16,699 nt of DNA from Saccoglossus kowalevskii (GCF_000003605.2 NW_003117091.1:1-16699), one strand, 5' to 3'; positions 7,121 to 15,036 are shown, counted from the first letter of the stretch. A program made the numbers and translations. The notes: generated by a model not told the origin, from the sequence alone.

Positions 7121-7238
7121 GCCTACTGCACGTGATATTCTCAGCCGGTCTCCCAAGCAAGTACTAACCACGTCCGGTTAGCTTAACTTCAGTGATCAGA
7201 CGAGAACTGGTGTATTCTGCAATGGTTTGGCAGTAGGC
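7121..7238 (-). pseudogene. 5S rRNA pseudogene copy 34 (helix II broken)
   Basis: 118 nt. GTCCGGTTAGC replaces the helix II/box A segment. Also CCCAAGCAAG, GTGATATTCTCAG and GATCAGACG. Confidence 0.73.
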
Positions 7239-7335
7239 TGAATATTCGTCAGAATTGGATGTCGTTTAACGCTTCGGCTAGGCAAAAAATCCTGGGAAAA
7301 AGTTGGTATATACGGTAGAATCAAAATGTTGATAA

Positions 7336-7454
7336 GCCTACTGCACGTGGTACTTCCAGCAGGTCTCCCATGCAAGTACTAACCACGCCCGATGCAGCTT
7401 AACTTCAGTGATCGGACGAGAACTTGTGTATTCTGCATTGGTTTGGCAGTAGGC
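7336..7454 (-). rRNA. 5S rRNA-like copy 35
   Basis: Full length. TACTTCCAG, CAGCAGG (G94U), C30A and GCATTGG (U17A). Terminator run is T4. Confidence 0.75.
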
Positions 7455-7551
7455 TGAATATTCATCGGAATTGGATGTAATTTAATACTTCGGCTAGGCA
7501 ACAAATCCCGGGAAAAAGATGGTATGTATGGAGGAATAAAAATGTTGATAA

Positions 7552-7670
7552 GTCTACTGCACGTGGTATTCCTAGCCGGTCTCCCATGCAAGTACAATCC
7601 ATGCCCGATGCAGATTAACTTCAGTGATTGGACGAGAACTGGTGTATTCTGCATTGGTTTGGCAGTAGGC
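7552..7670 (-). rRNA. 5S rRNA-like copy 36
   Basis: Full length. AGTCTACTG leaves a wobble in helix I. CCTAGCC, AGTACAATCCATG (G69A not matched by C108, so helix V is open there), GCAGATTAAC, GATTGGACG and GCATTGG. Confidence 0.73.
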
Positions 7671-7767
7671 TGAATATTCGTCGCAATTGGATGTCGTTTA
7701 ACGCTTCGGCTAAGCAAAAAATCCCAGGAAAAAGTTGGTATGTACGGTGGAATCAAAATGTTGATAA

Positions 7768-7886
7768 GCCTACTGCACATGGTATTCCCAGCCAGTCTCC
7801 CGTGCAAGTTCTAACCATGCCCGATGCGGCTTAACTTCAGTGATCGGACGAGAACTGTTGTATCCAGCATTGGTTTGGCAGTAGGC
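7768..7886 (-). rRNA. 5S rRNA-like copy 37 (A69-U108 class)
   Basis: Full length. CACATGG with CCATGCCC gives the A69-U108 pair in place of G69-C108. CCGTGC gives U85C, strengthening the pair with position 94, which is lost again if GCCAGTC is read as a change at RNA 93. TGCGGC puts C at 59 opposite A21. Also CTGTTGTATCCAGC. Confidence 0.74.
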
Positions 7887-7983
7887 TGAATATTCGTCGC
7901 AATTGGATGTCATTTAATGCTTCGGTTAGGCAAAAAATCATGGAAAAAAGTTAGTAAGTACGGTGGAATAAAAATGTTCATCA

Positions 7984-8102
7984 GCCTACTGCACGTGATA
8001 TTCTCAGCCGGTCTCCCGTGCAAGTACTATCCACGCCCGAAGCAGCTTAACTTCAGTGTTCGGACGAGAACTGGTGTACTCTGCAATGGTTTGGCAGTAG
8101 GC
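7984..8102 (-). rRNA. 5S rRNA-like copy 38
   Basis: Full length. GTGATATTCTCAG, CCCGTGC, CTATCCACG, CCGAAGCAGC, AGTGTTCGG and GTACTCTG. This is the last unit before the LINE, whose insertion lies in its upstream spacer. Confidence 0.75.
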
Positions 8103-8169
8103 TGAATATTCGTCGGAATTGGATGTAATTTAATACTTCGGCTAGGAAACAATTCCCGGGAAAAAAGTT

Positions 8170-8178
8170 GGTATGTAC
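8170..8178. repeat. Target-site duplication, LINE 3' side
   Basis: GGTATGTAC is normal 5S spacer sequence, present in most units. It directly abuts the LINE tail. Its partner is at 9617-9625 with one mismatch. Confidence 0.65.
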
Positions 8179-8583
8179 TCTCTTTTTATTTCTCAGTTGT
8201 AAAGTATACAGTTCATCTATTTTAAAAAATACATTGCAAATTTACGATAAAGGTCAAAATAGTAATTAATAAATATAGATACTTACATAAAAAGTCTATG
8301 TATATAGTTTTTATCAATATCTTTAAAATACGTCATGCATTGTCAACTATCGGTAGCTAAGCATGTGCGCAAGACTAAAAATATATACTAGAATACACGA
8401 TTTACAATTGTATATACAAAAAACGGTGACATACACGCTCTGTGTGTGGCCTCTTGATGAGTGTTAAAGTATTGTCCGAATAGAAGACAATGTCCGTGGT
8501 CAATATATAACCCAGTATTAATTCAACTGTTGGTAAAGTTGGTCCCTATGTAATTTCCGCGGCAGTTTGGAGTTTCCCGTCTG
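8179..8583 (-). other. LINE 3' UTR and tail
   Basis: A/T-rich non-coding sequence between the ORF2 end and the 3' junction. An AATAAA signal lies on the minus strand at 8190-8185, followed by a short A-rich tail that meets the spacer at 8178. I see no other gene, RNA or repeat in these 405 bases. Confidence 0.6.
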
Positions 8584-9600
8584 TTACTGTGGCGATGGCA
8601 TCGTTAATGCAGTACCGGTTGGTGAACGACTGTATCGAGTGGTTGAGGTGATGGTATTCAAATTCATTCTTTCAAACGATTTTTGACCCGTGCTTTGAAG
8701 CACATCAGTACATTGAGTTTGTTCCAGATCATTCATTTTGTTGTATCGCGTGACATGTATTGCCACCTTGGCAGTTGTGATAAGGAAACACAGCAACTGA
8801 TGACAATCTCTGTTATATTTTTGTGTAGGTGGACCGAATATGTACCAATCCAAAGGAATACCAGTGTTCGAATCCAATACTAGTTTGACGATCCTTTTGA
8901 GAGTGAGATGAACAAAAGCAAGCCGACTGCATTCAATGAATATGTGTACCAGGTCATCGACCTCGTCACAAAAAGGGCATTTATCTGTGTCTCTGATACG
9001 ACAACTTAATAAAAACCTGCCAGTGGGGATATGCGCCGTGGATTAGGCGCCACTGTAGGTCACCATCTTTTTTTAATATGGGTGGCAGATAGCAATTACC
9101 AAAGTTAGGTGTAATATCTGAGGGAAACGATAGTATTTCATGCCATATCATATTTTGTTGCGTGTTTTGGTGTTTAATGTATTGTAGAGTAACAAGACAT
9201 TTATATATGGACCCTTTTTCAAGTTTATATAACGGACAGTTTAGCAGGAAATCTTGATCGTCTTCTTTATATATAATATCAAAATAGTATTTTGGATTGT
9301 TGACTTGCACGTGTGTATCAAAAGTATTTTCGATTATCCTTTTCCATTTTCAGGTATAGCTCTCATAATAACGCCCAACGCTAAAACAAACACGCGTTTG
9401 GAGTATATAGGCACTTGACGATGAATGGTGTCGTTATCCAGCCACCTTCCATTGTCGATTAACTGGCCTACTTTAGCGATGCCGGCCTCAATGAAATGGC
9501 GCATGTTTAATGGTAAACCACTCAGATGGTGTCTTATAAGTGGATTAAAGAATAACGGTTAATCAGATACATCATGGTAGTTGGACGGACCTTCTATTCT
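8584..9600 (-). pseudogene. LINE ORF2 C-terminal remnant with CCHC motif (frameshifted)
   Basis: Reading from high to low coordinates: a frame with FNPLIRHHLSG (about 9552-9520) and GIAKVGQLIDNGRWLDND runs to a stop near 9340. A second frame then carries IIENTFDTHVQVNNP and continues through LQWRLIHGAYP to a stop at 8981-8983. A third frame carries CPFC (8979-8968) and HIFIEC (8946-8929), giving C-x2-C-x7-H-x4-C. It then continues with IPLDWYIFGPP and ends at 8584. Motifs of this order are known from the C-terminal part of non-LTR retrotransposon ORF2, after the reverse transcriptase, where the CCHC knuckle helps bind the template. One frameshift can be placed in a run of four C (plus-strand G at 9025-9028). 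A further TAA lies upstream at 9561-9559. This copy cannot make a working protein. Confidence 0.78.
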
Positions 9601-9616
9601 CTTCCAAGGCATGTAT

Positions 9617-9625
9617 GGCATGTAC
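9617..9625. repeat. Target-site duplication, LINE 5' side
   Basis: GGCATGTAC is the partner of 8170-8178 (8 of 9 bases identical). A further similar 9-mer, GGCATGTAT, lies just inside at 9608-9616. The exact 5' junction could therefore be either, or could include a short extra duplication made at insertion. Confidence 0.55.
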
Positions 9626-9647
9626 AGTTGAATAAAAATGTTGATAA

Positions 9648-9765
9648 GCCTACTGCACGTGATATTCTCAGCCGGTCTCCCATGCAAGTACTAATCACGT
9701 CCAGTGAGCTTAACTTCAGTTATCGGTCGAGAACTGGTGTATTCTGCAATAGTTTGTCAGTAGGC
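9648..9765 (-). pseudogene. 5S rRNA pseudogene copy 39 (helix II broken)
   Basis: 118 nt. ATCACGTCCAGTGAGC replaces the helix V/helix II segment. Also TTATCGGTCGAG and ATAGTTTGTCAG. The LINE 5' junction lies about 20 bp past its 3' end. Confidence 0.74.
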
Positions 9766-9862
9766 TGAAAATTCGTCGGAATTGGATGCCATTTAAAGCC
9801 TTGGCTATTCAAAAAATCCCGAAAAAAAGTTAGTATGTACGGTGGAATAAAAATGTTAATGT

Positions 9863-9987
9863 GCCTACTGCACGTGATATTTGATATTCTCAGCCGGTGT
9901 CCCATGCAAGTACTAACCACGTCCGGTGAGCTTAACTTCAGTGATCGGACGAGAACTGGTGTATTCTGCAATGGATTGGCAGTAGAC
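9863..9987 (-). pseudogene. 5S rRNA pseudogene copy 40 (7-nt insertion, helix II broken)
   Basis: 125 nt. GATATT is duplicated (GATATTTGATATTC), adding 7 nt to helix V/loop E. GTCCGGTGAGC breaks helix II. CAGTAGAC weakens helix I. Confidence 0.77.
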
Positions 9988-10084
9988 TGAATTTTCGTCG
10001 GAATTGGATGTCAATAATTGTTTCGGCTATGCAAAGAATCCAGGAAAAATGTTACTATGTACTGCGGAATAAAATTTTTGATGA

Positions 10085-10203
10085 GCCTACTGCACGCGGT
10101 ATTACCAGCCGGTCTCCCATGAAAGTACTAAACATGTCCGATGCAGATTAAGTTCAGTGATCGGACGAGAACTGGTGTATTCTGCAATGGTTTGGCAGTA
10201 GGC
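10085..10203 (-). rRNA. 5S rRNA-like copy 41
   Basis: Full length. CACGCGG, TATTACC, ATGAAAG, AAACATGTCCG, GCAGATTAAG. Multiple changes in helix V and box A. Loop C and the 5' part are consensus. Confidence 0.73.
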
Positions 10204-10300
10204 TGAATATTCGTCGGAATTGGATGTCATTTAATGCTACGGCTAGGCAAAAAATCCCGGGAAAAAGTTGGTATATACGGTGGAATAAAAATGTTGATAA

Positions 10301-10419
10301 GCCTACTGCACATGGTATTCCCAGCCGGTCTCCCGTGCAAGTCCTAACCATGCCCGATGCGGCTTAACTTCAGTGATCGGACGAGAACTGGTGTATTCTG
10401 CATTGGTTTGGCAGTAGGC
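10301..10419 (-). rRNA. 5S rRNA-like copy 42 (A69-U108 class)
   Basis: Full length. CACATGG and CCATGCCC together give A69-U108. U85C gives C-G with position 94. U77G, U59C (opposite A21) and U17A. The loop C region is consensus. Confidence 0.78.
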
Positions 10420-10517
10420 TGAATATTCGTTGCAATTGGATGTCATTTAATGCTTCGGTTAGGCAAAAAATCATGGAAAAAAGTTAGTAAGTACGGTGGA
10501 ATAAAAAATGTTCATCA

Positions 10518-10638
10518 GCCTACTGCACGTGGTATTCCCAGCCGGTCTCCCATGCAAGTACTAACCACGCCCGATGCAGCTTAACTTTCAGTGATAGGAC
10601 GAGAACTAATGTATTCTGCTATGGTTTGGGCAGTAGCC
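10518..10638 (-). rRNA. 5S rRNA-like copy 43
   Basis: 121 nt with two extra single bases (AACTTTCAG, TTTGGGCAG), C41A-type change GATAGGACG, and CAGTAGCC, which mispairs in helix I. Lies in the indel-rich patch. Confidence 0.7.
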
Positions 10639-10738
10639 TGAATATTCGTCGGAATTGGAAGTAATTTAATACATTCGGCTAGGCAAAAAATTCCGGGAAA
10701 ACCTTTGTATGTTACGGTGGAATAAAAAAGAATAATGA

Positions 10739-10866
10739 GCCTAATGTTAGTGGTATTCCCCAGCAATGTCTCCCCATGGCAAGTACTAACCCACGCCCGA
10801 TGCAGGCTTAACTTTCAGTGGATCGGACGAGAACTGGTGTAATTCTGCAATGGTTTGGCAGTAGGC
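10739..10866 (-). pseudogene. 5S rRNA pseudogene copy 44 (many single-base insertions)
   Basis: 128 nt. Extra bases at TTCCCCAG, TCCCCATGGCAAG, AACCCACG, CAGGCTT, ACTTTCAG, TGGATCGG and TGTAATTC. CTAATGTTAG alters the 3' end. The pattern may be sequence error rather than biology. Confidence 0.68.
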
Positions 10867-10962
10867 TGAATATCGTCGGAATTGGATGTCATTTAATGCT
10901 ACGGCTAGGCAAAAAATCATGGGTAAAAGTTAGTATATAATGTGGAATAAAAAAGTTGATGA

Positions 10963-11081
10963 GCCTACTGCACGTGGTATTCTCAGCCGGTCTCCCATGC
11001 AAGTACTAACCACGCCCGATGCAGCTTAACTCCAGTGATCGAACGGGAACTGGTGTGTTCTTCAATGGTTTGACAGTAGGC
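10963..11081 (-). rRNA. 5S rRNA-like copy 45 (loop C variant class)
   Basis: Full length with the class signature, plus ACTCCAG (box A side) and TTCTTCAATGG. Sister of copy 5. T6 terminator. Confidence 0.75.
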
Positions 11082-11178
11082 TGAATATTCGTCAGAATTG
11101 CATGTCGTTTAACGCTTCGGCTAGGCAAAAAATCCCGGGGAAAATTTGGTATGTACAGTGGAATAAACATGTTGATGA

Positions 11179-11290
11179 GCCTAATGCACATGATACTCCA
11201 GGCCGGTCTCCCATGCAACCACGCCTGATGCAGCTTAACTTCAGTGATCAGACGAGAACTGGTGTATTCTGCAATGGTTTGGCAGTAGGC
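11179..11290 (-). pseudogene. 5S rRNA pseudogene copy 46 (7-nt deletion)
   Basis: 112 nt. Class deletion at RNA 75-81, ATACTCCAGG, ACGCCTGATG. Sister of copy 6 at an offset of 9990 bp. The terminator run is interrupted (AATAAACATG). Confidence 0.78.
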
Positions 11291-11386
11291 TGAATATTCG
11301 TCCGAATTGTATGTCATTTAACGCTTCGTCTAGGCAAAAAACACGGGAAAAAGATAGTATGTATGGTGGAATAAAAATGTTCATCA

Positions 11387-11505
11387 GCCTACTGCCCGTG
11401 GTATTCCCAGCCGGTCTACCATGCAAGTACTAACCACGCCCGATGCAGCTTAACTTCAGTGATCGGACGAGAACTGGTGTATTCTGCAATGGTTTGGCAG
11501 TAGGC
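11387..11505 (-). rRNA. 5S rRNA-like copy 47 (near-consensus)
   Basis: Full length. Two changes: TGCCCG near RNA 110 and G88U. Sister of copies 1 and 19. All five helices remain closable. Confidence 0.82.
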
Positions 11506-11602
11506 TGAATACTCGTCGGAATTGGATGTCATTTAATGCTACGGCTAGACAAATAATCATGGGAAAAATTTAGTATGCAATGTGAAATAAAAATATTGAT
11601 GA

Positions 11603-11720
11603 GCCTACTGCACGTGGTATTCCCAGCTGGTCTCCCATGCAAGTAGAAACCACGTCCGGTGAGCTTAACTTCAGTGATCGGACTAGAACTGTTGTATTCT
11701 GCAATGGTTTGTCAGTACGC
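11603..11720 (-). pseudogene. 5S rRNA pseudogene copy 48 (mosaic; helix II broken)
   Basis: 118 nt. The 3' half matches copies 2 and 20 (CAGCTGGTC). From about 11640 it matches copy 27 (GTAGAAACCACGTCCGGTGAGC, GGACTAG). This looks like an unequal crossover or gene conversion joint. Helix II is destroyed and CAGTACGC breaks helix I. Confidence 0.74.
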
Positions 11721-11817
11721 TAAAAATTCGTCGGAATTGGTTAACAATTAATGCTTCGGCTAGGCAAAAAATTCCGGGAAAAAGTTAGTATGTACGGTGG
11801 AATAAAAATGTTGATGT

Positions 11818-11936
11818 GCCTACTGCATGTGATATTCCCAGCCGGTCTCTCATGCAAGTACTGTCCACGCCCGATGCAGCTTAACTTCAGTGATCGGACG
11901 AGAACTGGTGTATTCTGCATTGGTTTGACAGTAAGC
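11818..11936 (-). rRNA. 5S rRNA-like copy 49 (CTGTCCACG class)
   Basis: Full length. CATGTGATATT, TCTCTCATG, CTGTCCACG, GCATTGGTTTGACAGTAAGC. Sister of copy 28, with a more consensus loop C. Confidence 0.73.
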
Positions 11937-12032
11937 TGAATATTCGTCGGAATTGGATGTAATTTAGTACTTCGGTTAGGCAAAAAATCATGGAAAAAAG
12001 TTAGTAAGTACGTGGAGTAAAAATGTTGATGA

Positions 12033-12150
12033 GCCTACTGGACATATATTCCCAGCCGGTCTCCCATGCAAGTACTAACCACGCCCGATGCAGCATATCT
12101 TCAGTGGTCGGACGAGAACTGGTGTACTATGCAATGGTTTGGCAGTAGGC
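12033..12150 (-). rRNA. 5S rRNA-like copy 50
   Basis: 118 nt. TGGACATATATTC breaks helix V. GCAGCATATC changes box A. AGTGGTCGG and GTACTATGC also differ. Sister of copy 29. Likely dead. Confidence 0.71.
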
Positions 12151-12247
12151 TGAATATTCGTTGGAATTGGATGTAATTTAATACTTCGGCTAGGAAACAA
12201 TTACCGGGAAAAAGTTGGTATGTACGGTGGAATAAAAATGTTGATAA

Positions 12248-12366
12248 GCCTACTGCACGTGATATTCTCAGCCGGTCTCCCATGCAAGTACTAACCACGC
12301 CCGATGCAGCTTAACTTCAGTGATTGGACGAGAACTGGTGTATTCTGCAATGGTTTGGCAGTAGGC
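12248..12366 (-). rRNA. 5S rRNA-like copy 51 (near-consensus)
   Basis: Full length. Three changes: C105U (G-U in helix V), G99A, and one base in GATTGGACG in loop C. Confidence 0.8.
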
Positions 12367-12463
12367 TAAATATTCATCGGAATTGGATGTAATTTAATAC
12401 TTCGGCTAGGCAACAAATCCCGGGAAAAAGTTGGTATGTACGGTGGAATAAAAATGTTGATAA

Positions 12464-12582
12464 GCCTACTGCACATGGTATTCCCAGCCGGTCTCCCGTG
12501 CAAGTCCTAACCATGCCCGATGCGGCTTAACTTCAGTGATCGGACGAGAACTGGTGTATTCTGCATTGGATTGGCAGTAGGC
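12464..12582 (-). rRNA. 5S rRNA-like copy 52 (A69-U108 class)
   Basis: Full length. A69 and U108 changed together. U85C, U77G, U59C and GCATTGGATTGG. Sister of copy 42. Confidence 0.77.
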
Positions 12583-12679
12583 TGAATATTCGTCGCAATT
12601 GGATGTCATTTAATGCTTCGGTTAGGCAAAAAATCATAGAAAAAAGTTAGTAAGCACGGTGGAATAAAAATGTTCATCA

Positions 12680-12798
12680 GCCTACTGCACGTGGTATTCC
12701 CAGCCGGTCTCCCATGCAAGTACTAACCACGCCCGATGCAGCATAACTTCAGTGATAGGACGAGAACTAGTGTATTCTGCTATGGTTTGGCAGTAGCC
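12680..12798 (-). rRNA. 5S rRNA-like copy 53
   Basis: Full length. GCATAAC in box A, GATAGGACG, AACTAGTG, GCTATGG and CAGTAGCC (mispair in helix I). It shows what copy 43 would look like without the extra bases. Confidence 0.76.
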
Positions 12799-12895
12799 TG
12801 AATATTCGTCGGAATTGGATGTAATTTAGTACTTCGGCTAGGCAAAAAATCCCGGGAAAAAGTTAGTATGTACGGTGGAATAAAAATGTTGATGA

Positions 12896-13014
12896 GGCTA
12901 CTGCACGTGGTATTCTCAGCCGGTCTCCCATGCAAGTACTAACCACGTATGGTGAGCTTAACTTCAGTGATGGGGACTAGAACTGGTGTATTCTGCAATG
13001 GTTTGTCAGTAGGC
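12896..13014 (-). pseudogene. 5S rRNA pseudogene copy 54 (helix II broken)
   Basis: 119 nt by compensating indels. CGTATGGTGAGC destroys helix II, GATGGGGACTAG alters loop C, and GAGGCTACTG changes the RNA end. Confidence 0.73.
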
Positions 13015-13110
13015 TGAAATTCGTCGCAATTGGATGTCATTTAATGCTTCGGTTAGGCAAAAAATCATGGAAAAAAGTTAGTAAGTACGGTGGAATAAAA
13101 ATGTTCATCA

Positions 13111-13228
13111 GCTACTGCACGTGATATTCTCAGCCGGTCTCCCCAAGCAAGTACTAACCACGTCCGGTTAGCTTAACTTCAGTGATCGGACGAGAACTGG
13201 TGTATTCTGCAATGGTTTGTCAGTAGGC
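13111..13228 (-). pseudogene. 5S rRNA pseudogene copy 55 (helix II broken)
   Basis: 118 nt. GCTACTGC lacks one C in helix I. An extra C in CTCCCCAAGC. GTCCGGTTAGC breaks helix II. TTTGTCAG at the 5' end. Confidence 0.73.
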
Positions 13229-13323
13229 TGAAAATTCGTCGGAATTGGATGACATTTAATGCTTCGGCTAGGCAAAAAATCATGAAAAAAAGTTAGTGAA
13301 CGGTGAAATAAAAATGTTCATCA

Positions 13324-13442
13324 GCCTACTGCACGTAGAATTCCCAGCCGTTCTCCAATGCAAGTCCTAACCATGCCTGATGCGGCTTAACTTCAGTGAT
13401 CGGACGAGAACTGGTGTATTCTGAAATGGTTTGGCAGTAGGC
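13324..13442 (-). rRNA. 5S rRNA-like copy 56
   Basis: Full length. CACGTAGAATTC, GCCGTTCTCCAATGC, GTCCTAACCATGCCTG and TGCGGC. G69A is not matched at 108, so helix V is open there. Likely dead. Confidence 0.71.
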
Positions 13443-13539
13443 TGAATATTCGCCCGAATTGTATGTCATTTAATGCTTCGTCTGGGCAAAAAATCAAGGG
13501 AAATAGATAGTATGTACGGTGGAATAAAAATGTTGATGA

Positions 13540-13651
13540 GCCTAATGCACATGGTTATCCAGGCCGGTCTCCCATGCAACCACGCCCGATGCATCTTAAC
13601 TTCAGTGATCGGACGAGAACTGGAGTATTCTGCAATGGTTTGGCAGTAGGC
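13540..13651 (-). pseudogene. 5S rRNA pseudogene copy 57 (7-nt deletion)
   Basis: 112 nt. Class deletion, CACATGGTTATCCAGG, GCATCTTAAC and TGGAGTATTC. Confidence 0.77.
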
Positions 13652-13748
13652 TGAATATTCGCCCGAATTGTATGTCATTTAATGCTTCGTCTGGGCAAAA
13701 AATCATGGCAAAAAGTTAGAATGAAATGTGGAATAAAAATGTTGATGG

Positions 13749-13867
13749 GCCTACTGCACGTGGTATTCTCAGCCGGTCTCCCGTGCAAGTCCTAACCATG
13801 CCTGATGCGGCTTAACTTCAGTGATCGGACGAGAACTGGTGTATTCTGAAATGGTTTGGCAGTAGCC
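13749..13867 (-). rRNA. 5S rRNA-like copy 58
   Basis: Full length. CCCGTGCAAGTCC, CCATGCCTG (A69 with unchanged C108, a broken pair), TGCGGC, CTGAAATGG and CAGTAGCC. Confidence 0.72.
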
Positions 13868-13964
13868 TGAATATATGTCGGAATTGGATTTCAATTAATG
13901 TTTCGGCTAGGCAAAAAATCAAGGGAAAAAGATAGTATGTACGGTGGAATAAAAATGTTGATAA

Positions 13965-14083
13965 GCATACTGCACGTGGCATTCCCAGCCGGTCTCCCGT
14001 GCAAGTCCTAACCATGGCCGATGCGGCTTAACTTCAGTGATCAGACGAGAACTGGTGTATTCTGCAATGGTTTGGCAGTAGGC
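13965..14083 (-). rRNA. 5S rRNA-like copy 59
   Basis: Full length. GCATACTGC opens helix I. GGCATTC, CCCGTGCAAGTCC, CCATGGCCG (A69 not matched), TGCGGC and GATCAGACG. Confidence 0.72.
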
Positions 14084-14180
14084 TGAATATTCGTTGGAAT
14101 TGGATTTCAATTAATGTTTCGGCTAGGAAAAAAATCAAGGGAAAAAGATAGAATGTACGGTGGAATAAAAATATTGATAA

Positions 14181-14299
14181 GCCTACTGCACGTAGCATTC
14201 CCAGCAGGTCTCCCATGCAAGTACTAACCACGCCCGATGCAGCTTAACTTCAGTGATCGGACGAGAACTGGTGTATTCTGCAATGGTTTGGCAGTAGGC
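14181..14299 (-). rRNA. 5S rRNA-like copy 60 (AGCATTC class)
   Basis: Full length. C106U and A104G (both leave G-U or U-G pairs in helix V) and G94U. The rest is consensus. The terminator context is AAAAATATTG. Confidence 0.79.
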
Positions 14300-14396
14300 T
14301 GAATATTCGTCGGAATTGGATGTCATTTAATGCTACGGCTAGGCAAAAAATCATGGGTAAAAGTTAGTATGTAATGTGGAATAAAAATGTTGATGA

Positions 14397-14508
14397 GCCT
14401 ACTACACGTGGTATTCCAGGCCGGTCTCCCATGCAACCACGACCGATGCAGCTTAACTTCAGTGATCGGACGTGAACTGGTGTATTCTGCAATGGTTTGG
14501 CAGTAGGC
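14397..14508 (-). pseudogene. 5S rRNA pseudogene copy 61 (7-nt deletion)
   Basis: 112 nt. Class deletion, CTACACG, CCAGG in loop E, ACGACCGATG and GGACGTGAAC. Confidence 0.78.
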
Positions 14509-14605
14509 TGAATATTCGTTGGAATTGGATTTCAATTAATGTTTCGGCTAGGAAAAAAATCAAGGGAAAAAGATAGAATGTACGGTGGAATAAAAATATT
14601 GATAA

Positions 14606-14724
14606 GCCTACTGCACGTATCATTCCCAGCAGGTCTCCCATGCAAGTACTAACCACGCCCGATGCAGCTTAACTTCAGTGATCGGACGAGAACTGGTGTA
14701 TTCTGCAATGGTTTGGCAGTAGGC
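14606..14724 (-). rRNA. 5S rRNA-like copy 62 (AGCATTC class)
   Basis: Full length. CGTATCATTC is a further change from the AGCATTC of copy 60. Also G94U. The rest is consensus. Confidence 0.78.
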
Positions 14725-14821
14725 TGAATATTCGTCGGAATTGGATTTCAATTAATGCTTCGGCTAGGCAAAAAATCCCGGGGAAAATTTAGTATGCACG
14801 GTGGAATAAAAATGTTCATCA

Positions 14822-14939
14822 GCTACTGCACGTGGTATTCCCAGCCTGTCTCCCATGCAAGTACTAACCACGCCCGATGCAGCTTAACTTCAGTGATCGG
14901 ACGAGAACTGGTGTATTCTGCAATGGTTTGGCAGTAGGC
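14822..14939 (-). rRNA. 5S rRNA-like copy 63
   Basis: 118 nt. GCTACTGC lacks one C in helix I, and C93A opens helix IV. The internal control region, loop C and RNA 5' half are exactly consensus. Confidence 0.77.
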
Positions 14940-15036
14940 TGAATATTCGTCGGAATTGGATGTCATTTAATGCTACGGCTAGGCAAAAAATCATGGGTAA
15001 AATTAGGTATGTAATGTGGTATAAAAAAGTTGATGA

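Larger units (their letters stand above)
1..8178 (-). repeat. Left block of tandem 5S rDNA-like array (copies 1-38)
   Basis: Head-to-tail units with a period of about 215 bp, all in the same orientation. Each holds a 119-nt region that reads as 5S rRNA on the minus strand, then a spacer of about 96 bp. Spacers contain a conserved A/T-rich stretch near the RNA start, a GGCAAAAAAT block in the middle and an AATAAAAATG block next to the RNA 3' end. Units differ from each other by several percent, and many carry the same class-specific changes. The block is cut at the left edge of the window and by the LINE at 8178. Numbering of RNA positions in the copy entries runs from the RNA 5' end, which is the high coordinate of each copy. 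Confidence 0.93.
8179..9616 (-). mobile_element. 5'-truncated non-LTR retrotransposon (LINE) inserted in a 5S spacer
   Basis: About 1.44 kb of unrelated sequence interrupts one spacer. The minus strand encodes the C-terminal part of a LINE ORF2, ending in a CCHC zinc-knuckle-like motif and an IPLDWYIFGPP-type tail, followed by about 400 bp of 3' UTR. The 3' end carries AATAAA and an A-rich tail, directly against the spacer. Spacer sequence GGTATGTAC (8170-8178) on the left reappears as GGCATGTAC (9617-9625) on the right, a 9-bp target duplication with one mismatch. The 5' end is truncated within ORF2, with no reverse transcriptase or endonuclease domain left, as is common for LINE copies. The family looks L1/Tx1-like, but that is an inference from the tail motif. 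The coding part is broken by frameshifts and stops. Confidence 0.82.
10301..10638. repeat. Higher-order repeat: copies 42-43, matching 12464-12798
   Basis: Copy 42 and copy 52 share CACATGG, CCCGTGCAAGTCC, CCATGCCC and TGCGGC. Copies 43 and 53 share GATAGGACG and CAGTAGCC. The offset is 2162-2163 bp, ten units. Confidence 0.7.

Noticed and set aside
1-8178. CRISPR array
   Set aside because: Period, unit length and conserved region do not fit. The conserved part is a 119-nt 5S RNA, and the spacers are homologous to each other rather than unique.
8683-8883. Plus-strand 66-codon frame within the LINE
   Set aside because: It is antisense to the LINE ORF2 frame that carries the CCHC and IPLDW motifs.
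9608-9616. Bacterial-type insertion sequence with inverted ends at the interruption
   Set aside because: No terminal inverted repeats or transposase were seen. The coding content and one-sided A-rich tail fit a LINE.
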